DNA of 64,000 bases from RECM01 sp047921215 (GTDB lineage Bacteria; Bacteroidota; Rhodothermia; Balneolales; Cyclonatronaceae): positions 46,705-110,704 of the forward strand of contig JBLRWO010000008.1 in NCBI GenBank assembly GCA_047921215.1. Direction: 5' to 3'. Numbering within the stretch: the stretch's first letter is position 1; each line of letters opens with the position of its first letter. Below, in pieces: positions 23,936 to 33,230 of this stretch. Below the pieces are notes generated by a model. It saw only the letters and a program-made list of their open reading frames with translations, had not been told where the DNA came from and made no database searches. The translations under genes were made by a program, and so were the position numbers.

Positions 23936-26743
23936 ATGATTAAGTGGAAAGGCCTCGAAATTGAGGCGGAAGGTGAAGGCATTTCTGAACCCCTTAGCAA
24001 GAATGTGAATCTTTTGGGTGAGCTTGTGGGCCATGCGATTCGAGAGCAGGCCGGAAATGAAGTTTTCAGGATGGTTGAGGACCTGCGAACCCAATGTAAA
24101 AATGCCTATAAGGCGGATGGCGACAAAACCCGCAAGATGGTACTTGAAACCATTTCGGGCCTGTCGGATGAAGAGATTGACTGGCTTCTGAGAGCTTATA
24201 CGTCCTTTTTTCATCTCGTAAACAAAGCTGAACAGGAAGAGATTGTCCGGATCAACCGGGAACGGGAACACTCCTCATCCCCGGAAAACCCCCGGGCAGA
24301 ATCCATCGCCGATGCCATTGCCGGGATGAAAAAGCTGGGGCTTGGTTTTGATGAAGCCGTCAGGATTATCCGCAGGATTGATATCCAGCCTACACTTACT
24401 GCCCATCCCACTGAAGCCCGGCGCAGAACCGTACTGAGCATACAGAAGCGGATTGCATACAGTTTGTATAAACTGGCCATTCATTCGCCGACACCCGACG
24501 AAAAAGACCGCCTGGTCCGGAGCGTTTACGACAATGTGATCCTTCTGCTTAACACCGATGATGTGCGGTCTGCAAAAATCACGGTGCCTGATGAAGTCAG
24601 AAACGGGCTCTATTTTTTCTCAAATTCAATCTGGAAAGTTGTTCCCCGAATTTACGACGACATCAACAAAGCGCTCGATCTTTATTATGGCAAGACAACG
24701 GCACTGCCCATTATATTGCGGTACCGTTCCTGGATCGGTGGCGACCGTGACGGAAACCCCTCCGTTACCGCAGAGGTTACCCGGTCTACATTGAACATGC
24801 AAAGGGAAGCCACCGTCGAGTTATACCGCAACGATCTGCAAGAACTTCGCAGCGAGCTCAGCATATCGAAGAAGCAGACATCGATACCGGAGAAACTGTA
24901 CCAGTCGATCGGGGAAGACCGCAAAATGGTAATGCTTACCGATAAAATTGAACGGCAGCACGAGAACGAACCCTACCGTATCAAGCTCGCTCTGATGATT
25001 GAAAAGCTGAACCTGATACCCGAATTCGACACGGGTCTCATCAGTAAATCGGAAGTCGACACCCAGGTAACTTACAGTGCCGAAGCGTTCAACCGTGATA
25101 TTGAGCTGCTCATGGAATGCCTTAAAGAATCCGGTTTCGAAACCCTTGCGCAGAGCGGGATTCTCCGGCATCTCTGGATCCGTGCCAAAACCTTCGGCTT
25201 CAGCATGGCCGCTCTCGATATTCGCCAGCACAGTGCTGTTTTCGAGGATACGGTCGACGAGCTGTTCCGGCTGAGCGGTGTTGAAAAGAATTACAAGAAA
25301 ATGAGTGAGGACGAGCGCTGCGAGCTGTTACGGCGCGAGCTGCGCAATCCCAGACCGCTGGTTCGTCTGCATGCCAAACTGAGTGAATCGTCACGGTCGA
25401 TACTCGATTGTTTCCTGGTGGTTAGGAAAGCCGTAAAGCTTGAGCCGGGATCCATCGGCAGCCTTATCATCAGCATGACGCACGATGTGAGCGACCTGCT
25501 CGAAGTGATGCTGATCGGCAAGGAGGCCGAGCTGGTAGTACCTGAAGGCGACACATTCCGCAGCCATGTCGATATTGTTCCCCTATTTGAAACCATCGAG
25601 GATCTTGAAAACAGCCGGGAGCTGATGGAGCAGCTGTACAATGACCCGGTCTATTCACAGCAGGTTGAGGCGCGCGGGCGTTTTCAGGAGATCATGCTTG
25701 GTTATTCGGACAGCAACAAGGATGGCGGTTACTGGATGGCCAACTGGGCCCTGCACAAGGCGGAACGCGACCTTGCCGAAGTATGCAACAAGTACAAGGT
25801 CGATTTCAGGCTGTTCCACGGCCGGGGTGGTTCGGTAGGCCGTGGCGGCGGCAGGGCCAACCAGGCGGTGCTGTCGCTGCCGCAGAGCTGCCATAACGGG
25901 AGGATGCGTTTCACTGAACAGGGTGAGATCATCTCCTTCAGGTACTCGCTACCCGCCATCGCAAAACGTCATCTTGAACAGATCGTAAATGCCATGCTCA
26001 GAGCGACCAGTGCTGCCGAGGTGAACCAGGCGATCGACGATGAGATTACCACCGGCCACTTTGATCTGATGGAGCGGATCGCAACGATGTCAATGCATAC
26101 ATACCGCGATCTTATCTACAAGCCCGGCCTTTGGGAGTGGTACACGCGCATCACCCCGATCGAACACATCAGCCGGCTGCCGATCGCATCACGGCCTGTA
26201 TCCAGGAAATCGGGTTCGGAAGTTGACTTTGAAAGCCTCAGGGCCATACCCTGGGTATTTGCATGGACACAGGTACGCTACAACCTTCCGGGATGGTATG
26301 GCATCGGAACAGCGTTAAAAACGCTCATTGATGAATCGGACGATCACCTGGACAATCTCAGACAGCTTTACAGGGACTGGATGTTCTTTCGCGTAATCCT
26401 GGACAATGCACAGAGGGAACTGGCCAGATGTCATCTGATTATCTCAGCCTATTATGCAGGGATGGAGGGTGATGCCGGATTCCATGAAACCATAACCGAC
26501 GAGTTCAACAGGGCACGTGAGGCCATACTGAGCATCACCGGCCAGAAAGAACTACTTGACAACAACCCGGTTATCCAGAAGTCCATACGATTGCGAAATC
26601 CTTATACGGATGTGCTCAACCTGATACAGATCGATCTGATGAGGCGATGGAAAAAGCAGGGACACCAGAGTGACGATGCACTCCGGCACGCGCTCTTTTC
26701 AAGCATCAATGGAATTGCTGCCGCCATGCAAAGCACGGGGTGA
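23936..26743 (+). CDS. ppc: Phosphoenolpyruvate carboxylase
   Basis: A 935-residue enzyme that carboxylates PEP to oxaloacetate, replenishing the citric-acid cycle. The catalytic His lies in QPTLTAHPTEARRRTVL; Arg and Gly residues of the mobile loop are in FHGRGGSVGRGGGRANQAV; the C-terminal end has LRNPYTDVLNLIQIDLMRRW. These are complete family signatures. It is about 50 residues longer than E. coli PEPC (883). A GTG at 23933 is one codon upstream of the ATG and may equally be used. The leader contains a heptamer repeat array and a 9-bp inverted repeat. It is monocistronic. Confidence 0.97.
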   Translation: MIKWKGLEIEAEGEGISEPLSKNVNLLGELVGHAIREQAGNEVFRMVEDLRTQCKNAYKADGDKTRKMVLETISGLSDEEIDWLLRAYTSFFHLVNKAEQEEIVRINREREHSSSPENPRAESIADAIAGMKKLGLGFDEAVRIIRRIDIQPTLTAHPTEARRRTVLSIQKRIAYSLYKLAIHSPTPDEKDRLVRSVYDNVILLLNTDDVRSAKITVPDEVRNGLYFFSNSIWKVVPRIYDDINKALDLYYGKTTALPIILRYRSWIGGDRDGNPSVTAEVTRSTLNMQREATVELYRNDLQELRSELSISKKQTSIPEKLYQSIGEDRKMVMLTDKIERQHENEPYRIKLALMIEKLNLIPEFDTGLISKSEVDTQVTYSAEAFNRDIELLMECLKESGFETLAQSGILRHLWIRAKTFGFSMAALDIRQHSAVFEDTVDELFRLSGVEKNYKKMSEDERCELLRRELRNPRPLVRLHAKLSESSRSILDCFLVVRKAVKLEPGSIGSLIISMTHDVSDLLEVMLIGKEAELVVPEGDTFRSHVDIVPLFETIEDLENSRELMEQLYNDPVYSQQVEARGRFQEIMLGYSDSNKDGGYWMANWALHKAERDLAEVCNKYKVDFRLFHGRGGSVGRGGGRANQAVLSLPQSCHNGRMRFTEQGEIISFRYSLPAIAKRHLEQIVNAMLRATSAAEVNQAIDDEITTGHFDLMERIATMSMHTYRDLIYKPGLWEWYTRITPIEHISRLPIASRPVSRKSGSEVDFESLRAIPWVFAWTQVRYNLPGWYGIGTALKTLIDESDDHLDNLRQLYRDWMFFRVILDNAQRELARCHLIISAYYAGMEGDAGFHETITDEFNRAREAILSITGQKELLDNNPVIQKSIRLRNPYTDVLNLIQIDLMRRWKKQGHQSDDALRHALFSSINGIAAAMQSTG

Positions 26744-26859
26744 GACACCTGTACCATAATCGGGCCGGGCAGATACGTCGTGGGCTTCCGCGTAAATTCA
26801 GACGCAGAACGGGCATATGACGGAATCCTGAACGACGAAACTACAGAGGCCGGGATGTG

Positions 26860-27357
26860 TCAGGCCACGGTTGGTTCTGTCTGATCAGACTCTTTGAGCT
26901 GGGTATAGCGTTCGCCATAGATATCGGTCATCACCTTATCGCGAAACTCTTTGGCCAGCTTAAACGCCTGGTCGGCACCATATTTGCGCACACTCCACTG
27001 CCTGTTTTTGATTTTCCCGGGTTTGGGCGACCAGGTAACCTGAAAGTAATCACTCCGGGTTCCGTTGGGGTTCGTTTTGGTCGTTTTACTGACCCCTATA
27101 ATACCCGATTTGTTTCTTTTATCGCTGGTAACCAAACGCCGTACAGGCTTATCCGGTATGTTTTTCATGGTTTCCAGAGCCATTTTTCTTGCCTTCTGGG
27201 CAAATTTAAGGGCCCTTTCTTTCCCGTTGTACTTACTATCGGAATACAGTTTGGAGTAGGTTTTACCGTTTTTATAGATGCGGACGTACCATCCGTGCGT
27301 TCCTTTCGAATCGATACGGCTGATGCCCTTCATTGCTGGATCTTTAGTTCTAGCCAC
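26860..27357 (-). CDS. Small protein with two AP2/ERF-like domains
   Basis: A 165-residue, strongly basic protein without signal peptide. Two segments look like AP2 DNA-binding domains: one at about residues 10-60 (KGISRIDSKGTHGWYVRIY then helix), and one at about 84-145 (SGIIGVSKTTKTNP, YFQVTWSP, QWSVRKYGADQAFKLAKEF). Each shows the three-strand-plus-helix pattern with conserved G, W/F and A positions. In bacteria AP2 domains usually occur attached to HNH endonucleases or integrases; here no nuclease motif is present. A role as a DNA-binding regulator is inferred. It is alone between ppc (convergent) and A+T-rich DNA. Confidence 0.6.
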   Translation of the reverse strand: MARTKDPAMKGISRIDSKGTHGWYVRIYKNGKTYSKLYSDSKYNGKERALKFAQKARKMALETMKNIPDKPVRRLVTSDKRNKSGIIGVSKTTKTNPNGTRSDYFQVTWSPKPGKIKNRQWSVRKYGADQAFKLAKEFRDKVMTDIYGERYTQLKESDQTEPTVA

Positions 27358-27752
27358 TTATTTATTCCCTTACAGTCCTTGGGGTTATAGTTAATGTGCA
27401 CTCTTTTCCAATCATTATATTGACCATACGTGTACCTCGCTTTCCCCGATACAGCGGGTTATTTGTTCGCAATCAGACGCTGTTATACCTCATCATCTAC
27501 TTAAAAGAACTACCTCAATAATCAGAATACATGATCATGTTAGTTTATTCACATGTGGTTGTCAAGTTCTAAACTTAACAAAATGAAAGAATTTAATCGA
27601 CTTAAAGTATTTGATTTCAATGCAATAGTTCTTATCAGTCGAATTGTTTTTACGTTACAATTATCTAAAAATAGTTTTCTTTCAGGTTCTGCAGTTCAGT
27701 AAAATTACGTAATCTCGGTCTTGTTGAACAGATTCTAATAATCCGTTACCTG
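27358..27752. other. A+T-rich intergenic region, 395 bases
   Basis: Lies between the start of the AP2-like gene and the end of the DUF2459 lipoprotein gene. It is notably A+T-rich from about 27480 to 27740 and contains a 12-base perfect palindrome ACATGATCATGT at 27529-27540. No gene or terminator was recognised. Confidence 0.45.
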
Positions 27753-28412
27753 TCATTTTTCAATCAGTTCACCAAATTGGCGTGACTGGTAAATCACATT
27801 CCCGGAGGTAAGTCCATAAAAAGGAGTGATCGGTGCTCCGGCTTCCCTGAGCAGCTGTGCTACCCATTTGTTGCTGGTCCTGGGCAGAAAATAACGCTTA
27901 CCCGAAGCATAAAACCGGCTGTCGGCATACCATCCACTTTCCAGTATCACAGCCAGACCTTCAGGGTCGTATACCATATCCCCAGCCAGCCGGGCACAAA
28001 GTGCCTCGAATCCCTGCTCCGACAGCAGAATCTCCACTTTGGTGGAACCGGGGAATTCAATATCCACATCGCGGTTGAAGCCCGCAGCGTGAATTACGGA
28101 ACGTGTCGGCCACAGAGCGCCTCTCAGTGCAAGCCAGAATCCGGGATCCTCGTCCATGTAATACTTCCGGTCGCCCCAGCCAAACTCGTTGAAACGATAA
28201 CCCGGGCCATGATAATTAACCGGCATGCTCTCCCGGAAGATATCATTTGAGGGTAAAACAATGCCAACGTGCCAGCCATGGCTGACCACAAAAATCCGGA
28301 CGGTACGCAGTTCCGGATCCTCCGGAAACAAATCAGTCACAGGCCGATTACAAGCGGATGTAACCGTTTGAATGATAAGAGCCAATAACAATATCTTGAA
28401 GGGCATCCTCAT
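27753..28412 (-). CDS. DUF2459 lipoprotein
   Basis: A 219-residue protein whose N-terminus (MRMPFKILLLALIIQTVTSAC) is a lipoprotein signal peptide with the lipobox ending at Cys21. The mature part begins with the DUF2459 / TIGR02117 hallmark FVVSHGWHVGIVLP, then EFGWGDRKYYM, as found in conserved proteins first noted near urease genes. Function is unknown. Its frame stays open back to 28790, but that part is antisense to the next gene, so the start was placed at ATG 28412 (28406 is also possible). It is divergent from the 205-residue hypothetical gene starting at 28428. Confidence 0.8.
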   Translation of the reverse strand: MRMPFKILLLALIIQTVTSACNRPVTDLFPEDPELRTVRIFVVSHGWHVGIVLPSNDIFRESMPVNYHGPGYRFNEFGWGDRKYYMDEDPGFWLALRGALWPTRSVIHAAGFNRDVDIEFPGSTKVEILLSEQGFEALCARLAGDMVYDPEGLAVILESGWYADSRFYASGKRYFLPRTSNKWVAQLLREAGAPITPFYGLTSGNVIYQSRQFGELIEK

Positions 28413-28427
28413 GTTCAGGTAACGCAT

Positions 28428-29045
28428 ATGCTCCAAGTAAAGAATTTTATTTCCCGAAATCCATTTATTGTAATCGCCGCTGCAGCCTGCCTGTTTCTCG
28501 GCTTTTACCTGTTTAGGGATATGCCTGTATCGCAACCGCCGGGGGTTCTGGTTCCCGACGAACCGGTACAGATGATGCTGCCAGGCAACACCTCTTTCAT
28601 ACATGAGGGATACTTCGTGACCCCGCTTGCCGATTTTGAAATTGAAGCCAGGGTGCTGGGAAAACGGCGATACCGGTTTGACCGGAGCGCTCCGATCTCC
28701 CCCATCGATCTGGCCCTGGGCTGGGGCCGCATGTCGGACAGCTCCGTTATTGAACGCTTCCGTTTCCGCCAGGGAAGGCGATGGGTCCACTACCGGTACA
28801 AACCGGTTCCGCTCACGCAGGCAGAGATCAACAGCAGTATGTCAAACATGCACATGGTTCCTGCCAACAGCCGGATAGAACGGCAACTGAAATCGGTTCG
28901 CAGGGGGGAAATCGTAAAAATCAGCGGCAAACTCGTGCTTGTGGAGGGAAAAAACGGGTTCAGATGGCGCAGTTCCCTCAGCAGAACCGATACCGGCGAC
29001 GGTGCCTGCGAAATCATATTTGTGGAGCATTTCGAAAAGCGATAA
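28428..29045 (+). CDS. Conserved hypothetical membrane-anchored protein
   Basis: A 205-residue protein that I do not recognise with confidence. Residues about 12-30 form one transmembrane helix or uncleaved signal; the rest is a predicted beta-rich extracytoplasmic domain. Repeated features are RFRQGRRWVHYRYKPVPLTQ, SNMHMVPANSRIE and the GEIVKISGKLVLVEG strand pair, which suggest an OB-like or small beta-barrel core. It has no lipobox. It is divergent from the DUF2459 lipoprotein with starts only 16 bases apart, and followed after 64 bases by the DUF1569-like gene. Confidence 0.6.
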   Translation: MLQVKNFISRNPFIVIAAAACLFLGFYLFRDMPVSQPPGVLVPDEPVQMMLPGNTSFIHEGYFVTPLADFEIEARVLGKRRYRFDRSAPISPIDLALGWGRMSDSSVIERFRFRQGRRWVHYRYKPVPLTQAEINSSMSNMHMVPANSRIERQLKSVRRGEIVKISGKLVLVEGKNGFRWRSSLSRTDTGDGACEIIFVEHFEKR

Positions 29046-29109
29046 AATGGGTACGGGTGTACCGACATTCGTTCTCAGAAAAATTTAATTGCAGCCGTTA
29101 ACCATTTCC

Positions 29110-29556
29110 ATGAAATACCTTTTCAACCCGGATGTCCGGAAAAAACTGCTACAAAGAATTGACTCGCTTGACCCGACCACGCCTCCGAAATGGGGCAAAA
29201 TGGCTCCCCATGAAATGGTGTGCCATCTGATCGACCACTATAACATGGCTGTGGACCCAAAACCGGTGAGGGTCCGCAAGTCTTTACTGAATTATCAACC
29301 TTTCAAATGGTTCGCCATATACCATGCGCCCATACCGAGGGGTTTACTGAAAGCGCCCCGGGAGATGCGGATAACCCGGCCTGCAAACTGGCAACTCGAC
29401 ATTGACCGGTTAAAATCGCTGGTTGAGCAATTCGGATCCATGCAGGGCAACACCGTCTGGCCCGATAACATCATGGCCGGATTGATGGATGGAAACAGCT
29501 GGAGTGCCCTGCTCTGCCGTCATACCGAACACCATCTCAAACAATTCGGGTGCTGA
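29110..29556 (+). CDS. DUF1569/DinB-like protein
   Basis: A 148-residue soluble protein resembling the DUF1569 and DinB/YfiT four-helix fold. KMAPHEMVCHLIDHYNMAV near residue 30 and LLCRHTEHHLKQFG at the end carry the His residues expected at the metal site (three His in DinB-like proteins). Members may be thiol-dependent hydrolases or transferases, but the activity here is unknown. ATG 29110 is preferred; a TTG at 29089 would add seven residues. It is followed by a PrcB-like lipoprotein gene after 13 bases. Confidence 0.7.
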   Translation: MKYLFNPDVRKKLLQRIDSLDPTTPPKWGKMAPHEMVCHLIDHYNMAVDPKPVRVRKSLLNYQPFKWFAIYHAPIPRGLLKAPREMRITRPANWQLDIDRLKSLVEQFGSMQGNTVWPDNIMAGLMDGNSWSALLCRHTEHHLKQFGC

Positions 29557-29569
29557 CAAGCCTTAGCCT

Positions 29570-30097
29570 ATGCATATCAGATTAACAGGGCTGTTTTTTT
29601 TAATCCCGATGATTCTTCTTGAATCCTGCGTCAGCAATCGTGGTAATGAAACCCGGGCAACTATGGACACGCAACATATTGAATACACGACCATTGCACG
29701 CGGAACTTTTGGGAATCCGGCTCCGGGCAGCTACAACCTCGACTCCGACAAGATTCAGGTTCATCAAATAACCTCATCTGAACAATGGGAAGCCTATCTT
29801 GATGAGGCCATGCCTGCCACTCATGAACGGCAAGCGCTCGGCACGCCTGATTTTGAAAACGGAATCGTGCTTGCCTTAACGGCCGGGCAGAGACCCTCTT
29901 CAGGGTACGACATTCGCATACACAACATCGACCGCGAGAGCGAAAACCTCATTGTTTCGGCCACAGAAACTGTACCCGGCAAGAATTGTATGCTGATGAT
30001 GATGCTCACCTGGCCCTATCATTATGTGCAGGTGACCCGCGACGTTGCCGGTTACACCGTCGAACTGGAACGTACAGAATTCATACAGGATTGCTGA
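29570..30097 (+). CDS. PrcB C-terminal-domain lipoprotein
   Basis: A 175-residue lipoprotein: the signal peptide ends at the lipobox LLESC (Cys20). The mature part resembles the PrcB C-terminal domain, with VLALTAGQRPSSGYDIRIHN, the ETVPGKNCM turn and TWPYHYVQV as landmarks. PrcB is a partner of the subtilisin-like protease PrtP in Treponema, but similar domains are spread among secreted proteins with no protease. No PrtP gene lies nearby, so partner and role are unknown. It is convergent with the M3 peptidase gene. Confidence 0.7.
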   Translation: MHIRLTGLFFLIPMILLESCVSNRGNETRATMDTQHIEYTTIARGTFGNPAPGSYNLDSDKIQVHQITSSEQWEAYLDEAMPATHERQALGTPDFENGIVLALTAGQRPSSGYDIRIHNIDRESENLIVSATETVPGKNCMLMMMLTWPYHYVQVTRDVAGYTVELERTEFIQDC

Positions 30098-30198
30098 CAG
30101 CCGGTGCCACCCCGGACTATCTGGAGGCAATTCCGGTTAAAGCCGGGCAATAACAATCAATACGGGGCATTCCAGGTAACACACTTACCCCGGTTTTC

Positions 30199-32316
30199 TT
30201 AGCCTGTAACCAGTCCCCTGCGCTGCAACAGGTAGGTAACATCAGGATCCTCTCCGCGAAACTCCCTGTACAGCTCCATCGCATCGCGGGTACCTCCCCT
30301 TGACAGGATATATCTGCGGTAACGGTCACCATTCTCACGGGTAAGGCTACCCTCTTCCTGCATAAACCGGAAAGCGTCTGCCGCAAGGATTTCACTCCAC
30401 ATATAGGCATAATAATTGGCAGAGTAGCCGCCCGAAAAGATATGCGAAAAGTAGGGTGATTTGTACCTTGGAGGGATGGCCGGGTTGTCGAGATCGTATT
30501 TTGCAAGCGCCTGTGCTTCAAAAGCCTGAACTGAATCAGGTACCGCATCAGCACCCAGCATATGCCACTCCAGATCGAGCAGGGCCGATGCAAGGTATTC
30601 CTGGGTTTCGAAACCCTGGTTAAAGCCTCTCGCGGCAATCACCCTGTCGAGCAGTTCCTGTGGAATCTGTTCACCGGTTTCATAATGAATGGCGTAGTTA
30701 CGCAGCACTTCGGGGTGAATGACCCAGTCTTCCTGAAACGTGGAGGGAAATTCGACGAAATCGCGCGGAACGGAGGTCCCGGCCTGCGAGGGATAGGTGA
30801 CATCAGACAACAGCCCGTGAACGCCATGACCCATTTCGTGGAAAAGGGTGGTCACGTTATCAAAACTGATGAGAGCGGGTTCGCCTTCAGCAGGCGGCGA
30901 AATGTTCAGCACATTCACGATTACCGGTTTCTTATCGAGCAGATGTGATTGCAGTACAAACGAATTCATCCATGCGCCGCCACGTTTTGAATCCCTCGAA
31001 AAAAAGTCGGCATAAAACAGCCCGATTTGTGTTCCGTCATGGTCAAACACATCGAATATCCGGACATCGGGATGATAAACCGGCAGGTCGTGGCGCTCTT
31101 CGAAACGGATACCAAAAAGGCGGTTCATGGTATAGAAGACCCCGTCTTCGACCACCCTGTTCAACTCAAAATACGGGCGCACTTCGGCCTCATCGATGTC
31201 GTACTGTTCCATTCGCACCTTTTCGGCGTAGTACTCCCAGTCCCAGGGCTGCAGATCGTCCTGTATACCATCCCTGCGCATCATTTCGGTAATCAAGGCC
31301 GCTTCGGCCGCCGTATTGGCGAGCAGGTCCGGAATGAGCCCGGTAAGCATGTTCAATACATTTTCGGGTGACCCGGCTGTCTGGGGTTCAATGGCGTAGG
31401 CAGCAAAATCGGAATAACCCAGCAGCTCTGCCCTTTCGGAACGCAGGCGAACCAGCTCCAGAATAAGCGGGCGGTTGTCGATGCCGCCATCCTGCCCGAT
31501 ACCGCGGTAGGCCGACGCTTCCCAGACCTGGCGGCGTACATCCCGGTTATTCAGGCTTGTGAGAACGGGTACCCGTGTGGTATTGGTGATGGAAAGCAGG
31601 TATTTACCATCATGGCCCCTTACGGCAGCGGCCTCACTTGCCGAAGCGATACGGCCGGGAGTCATTCCGTCAAGTAACGCTTCATCTTCGATTATGACGG
31701 CCCTTTCACGGGTGATGGCCAGCAGGTTTTCCTGGAATTTCGTAGTCAGAGTTGAAATGCGCTCGTTGATCTGCCGCATTCTCGATTGCTCTTCGGCAGA
31801 AAGCTCTGCACCGGCCCGTACAAAATTGCGGCGGGTGTCTTCGAGCAGCTTAAGGGAAGCGGCATCGAGGCCCAGTTCCTCCCTGTTCTCGTAGAGGGTT
31901 TTAACGCGTTCAAACAGCGCGCTGTTGAGCATAATGTTATCGGAATGGGAGGCCAGTTCCGGTGCCAGTTCCGACTGTATCTGCTGTAAACGGTCGTTGG
32001 TATGGGCCGATGTCAGGTTCGAAAATACCCGTCTTACACGGGTGAGCAGCTCGCCTGTACGCTCCATGGCAACGATGGTGTTTTCTAATGTCGGGGAGGC
32101 CGGGTTGGTCGCAATCTGCTCAATTTCCTCCATTTCAATGCGCATACCCTCACGGTATGCCGGCAGGAAATGTTCGTCGCTTATTCGGTCGAAATCGGGT
32201 GCTTCATACGGCAGTGAGCTCGGCTCAGAGAACGGATTGTTATTCATCGGGTCGGTTTCGCCACAGGCTGTGGTTAATAAAAGAATGGTTAGAAGGCTGC
32301 AGATGGAGGTCTTCAT
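30199..32316 (-). CDS. M3-family metallopeptidase lipoprotein (Dcp-like)
   Basis: A 705-residue zinc peptidase of the oligopeptidase/dipeptidyl-carboxypeptidase family. The HExxH motif is His493-Glu494-Met-Gly-His497 within TLFHEMGHGVHG, with the third ligand Glu expected in DFVEFPSTFQEDW. The N-terminus MKTSICSLLTILLLTTAC is a lipoprotein signal with Cys18, so the enzyme is exported and lipid-anchored, unlike cytosolic E. coli Dcp. It probably removes dipeptides or breaks down short peptides in the periplasm. It is divergent from the Rrf2 regulator, with a palindrome in the shared 202-base gap. Confidence 0.93.
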   Translation of the reverse strand: MKTSICSLLTILLLTTACGETDPMNNNPFSEPSSLPYEAPDFDRISDEHFLPAYREGMRIEMEEIEQIATNPASPTLENTIVAMERTGELLTRVRRVFSNLTSAHTNDRLQQIQSELAPELASHSDNIMLNSALFERVKTLYENREELGLDAASLKLLEDTRRNFVRAGAELSAEEQSRMRQINERISTLTTKFQENLLAITRERAVIIEDEALLDGMTPGRIASASEAAAVRGHDGKYLLSITNTTRVPVLTSLNNRDVRRQVWEASAYRGIGQDGGIDNRPLILELVRLRSERAELLGYSDFAAYAIEPQTAGSPENVLNMLTGLIPDLLANTAAEAALITEMMRRDGIQDDLQPWDWEYYAEKVRMEQYDIDEAEVRPYFELNRVVEDGVFYTMNRLFGIRFEERHDLPVYHPDVRIFDVFDHDGTQIGLFYADFFSRDSKRGGAWMNSFVLQSHLLDKKPVIVNVLNISPPAEGEPALISFDNVTTLFHEMGHGVHGLLSDVTYPSQAGTSVPRDFVEFPSTFQEDWVIHPEVLRNYAIHYETGEQIPQELLDRVIAARGFNQGFETQEYLASALLDLEWHMLGADAVPDSVQAFEAQALAKYDLDNPAIPPRYKSPYFSHIFSGGYSANYYAYMWSEILAADAFRFMQEEGSLTRENGDRYRRYILSRGGTRDAMELYREFRGEDPDVTYLLQRRGLVTG

Positions 32317-32407
32317 GACGGGCTCCTCAAAAATTTAATAGTATATGATAACGCTCTGGTAAAAATATATCCACATATACCATGTAGCGGGTTTTGCGGC
32401 TGGCAAA

Positions 32408-32421
32408 TGAGGTATACCTCA
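32408..32421. promoter_or_regulatory. Perfect 14-base palindrome, candidate operator
   Basis: TGAGGTATACCTCA lies in the divergent gap between the M3 peptidase and the Rrf2 regulator genes, 98 bases before the Rrf2 start. A half-site-like AATATACC follows. It may be the Rrf2 autoregulatory site; this is inference. Confidence 0.45.
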
Positions 32422-32518
32422 AATATACCAGATTATGTTTATAATATTTAATTTCAATATTATAATTCAGTCTGTGTATATTTATACAAACTAAACCTGA
32501 ACTGGAAGCTCATATCGG

Positions 32519-32989
32519 ATGGAACTACTATCACAAGGCGCGCAGTACGCCGTTTCTGCAATTATTGCATTATCCCGGGAACCCATGGGAAAAGCCATCT
32601 CAGCGGGCGATCTTGCAAAACCATTGAATTGTCCGGCAGCGTATCTGTCGCAGACGCTCGCCAAGCTGGTACCTCATGGTATACTCAGCACACGCAGAGG
32701 TCTCAATGGCGGGGTTTACCTGAAAAAAGAACCATCAAAGATAACGATCCTCGAAGTAGTGGAAGCTATTGATGGTTCCGATTTCTTCGAACGCTGCATC
32801 CTGGGCATACCGGGCTGCGGGCACATCGAACCCTGTCCCTTCCATGAAAACTGGTCAGGCATGAGAGAGGAAATCCGCAAATGGCTTGGCAGCACCAACT
32901 TTGAGGAGACATCATCGGAGATGACCGACAACTGGTTCAATCTGCGCCTCAAATTTGAAAGACGATCCGGATATAACGTTCCGGGATAA
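32519..32989 (+). CDS. Rrf2-family transcriptional regulator
   Basis: A 156-residue winged-helix regulator. The HTH lies at residues 26-62 with AYLSQTLAKLVPHGILSTRR and the wing GLNGGVYL. Three Cys at 93, 100 and 106 (ERCILGIPGCGHIEPC) sit where IscR and NsrR bind a [2Fe-2S] or [4Fe-4S] cluster, so it probably senses iron-sulphur status, nitric oxide or oxidative stress. It starts downstream of a 14-base palindrome that may be its own operator, and it is divergent from the M3 peptidase. No isc/suf genes are in the window. Confidence 0.88.
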   Translation: MELLSQGAQYAVSAIIALSREPMGKAISAGDLAKPLNCPAAYLSQTLAKLVPHGILSTRRGLNGGVYLKKEPSKITILEVVEAIDGSDFFERCILGIPGCGHIEPCPFHENWSGMREEIRKWLGSTNFEETSSEMTDNWFNLRLKFERRSGYNVPG

Positions 32990-33230
32990 ACAAGCCTTTT
33001 TTGCCGGTTGTTGTGCCTGCACCTGAATACATGCAACCGGCACTATCCTGTCAGTGCCTGCATTCTGTGCCCCGCCGGTTTCATACGCTGCCCGGATCAT
33101 GGTATCTCAACGGTCCTGCACTTGTGAGGTCCCTGCCCGGAAGCGGGTTACGATACGGTACAGACTGACCAATACCACTTGAATTCCGTGCGCCCGTTTT
33201 TCATCTTTATGATATACGGGAGGATGATGC

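Noticed and set aside
28413..28790. N-terminal extension of the DUF2459 frame
   Set aside because: It is antisense to the divergent 205-residue gene; the lipoprotein signal begins at 28412.
33003..33041. GCCGGTTG/CAACCGGC inverted repeat after the Rrf2 gene
   Set aside because: The T-run lies before rather than after the stem on the plus strand and the loop is long, so it does not make a convincing terminator.
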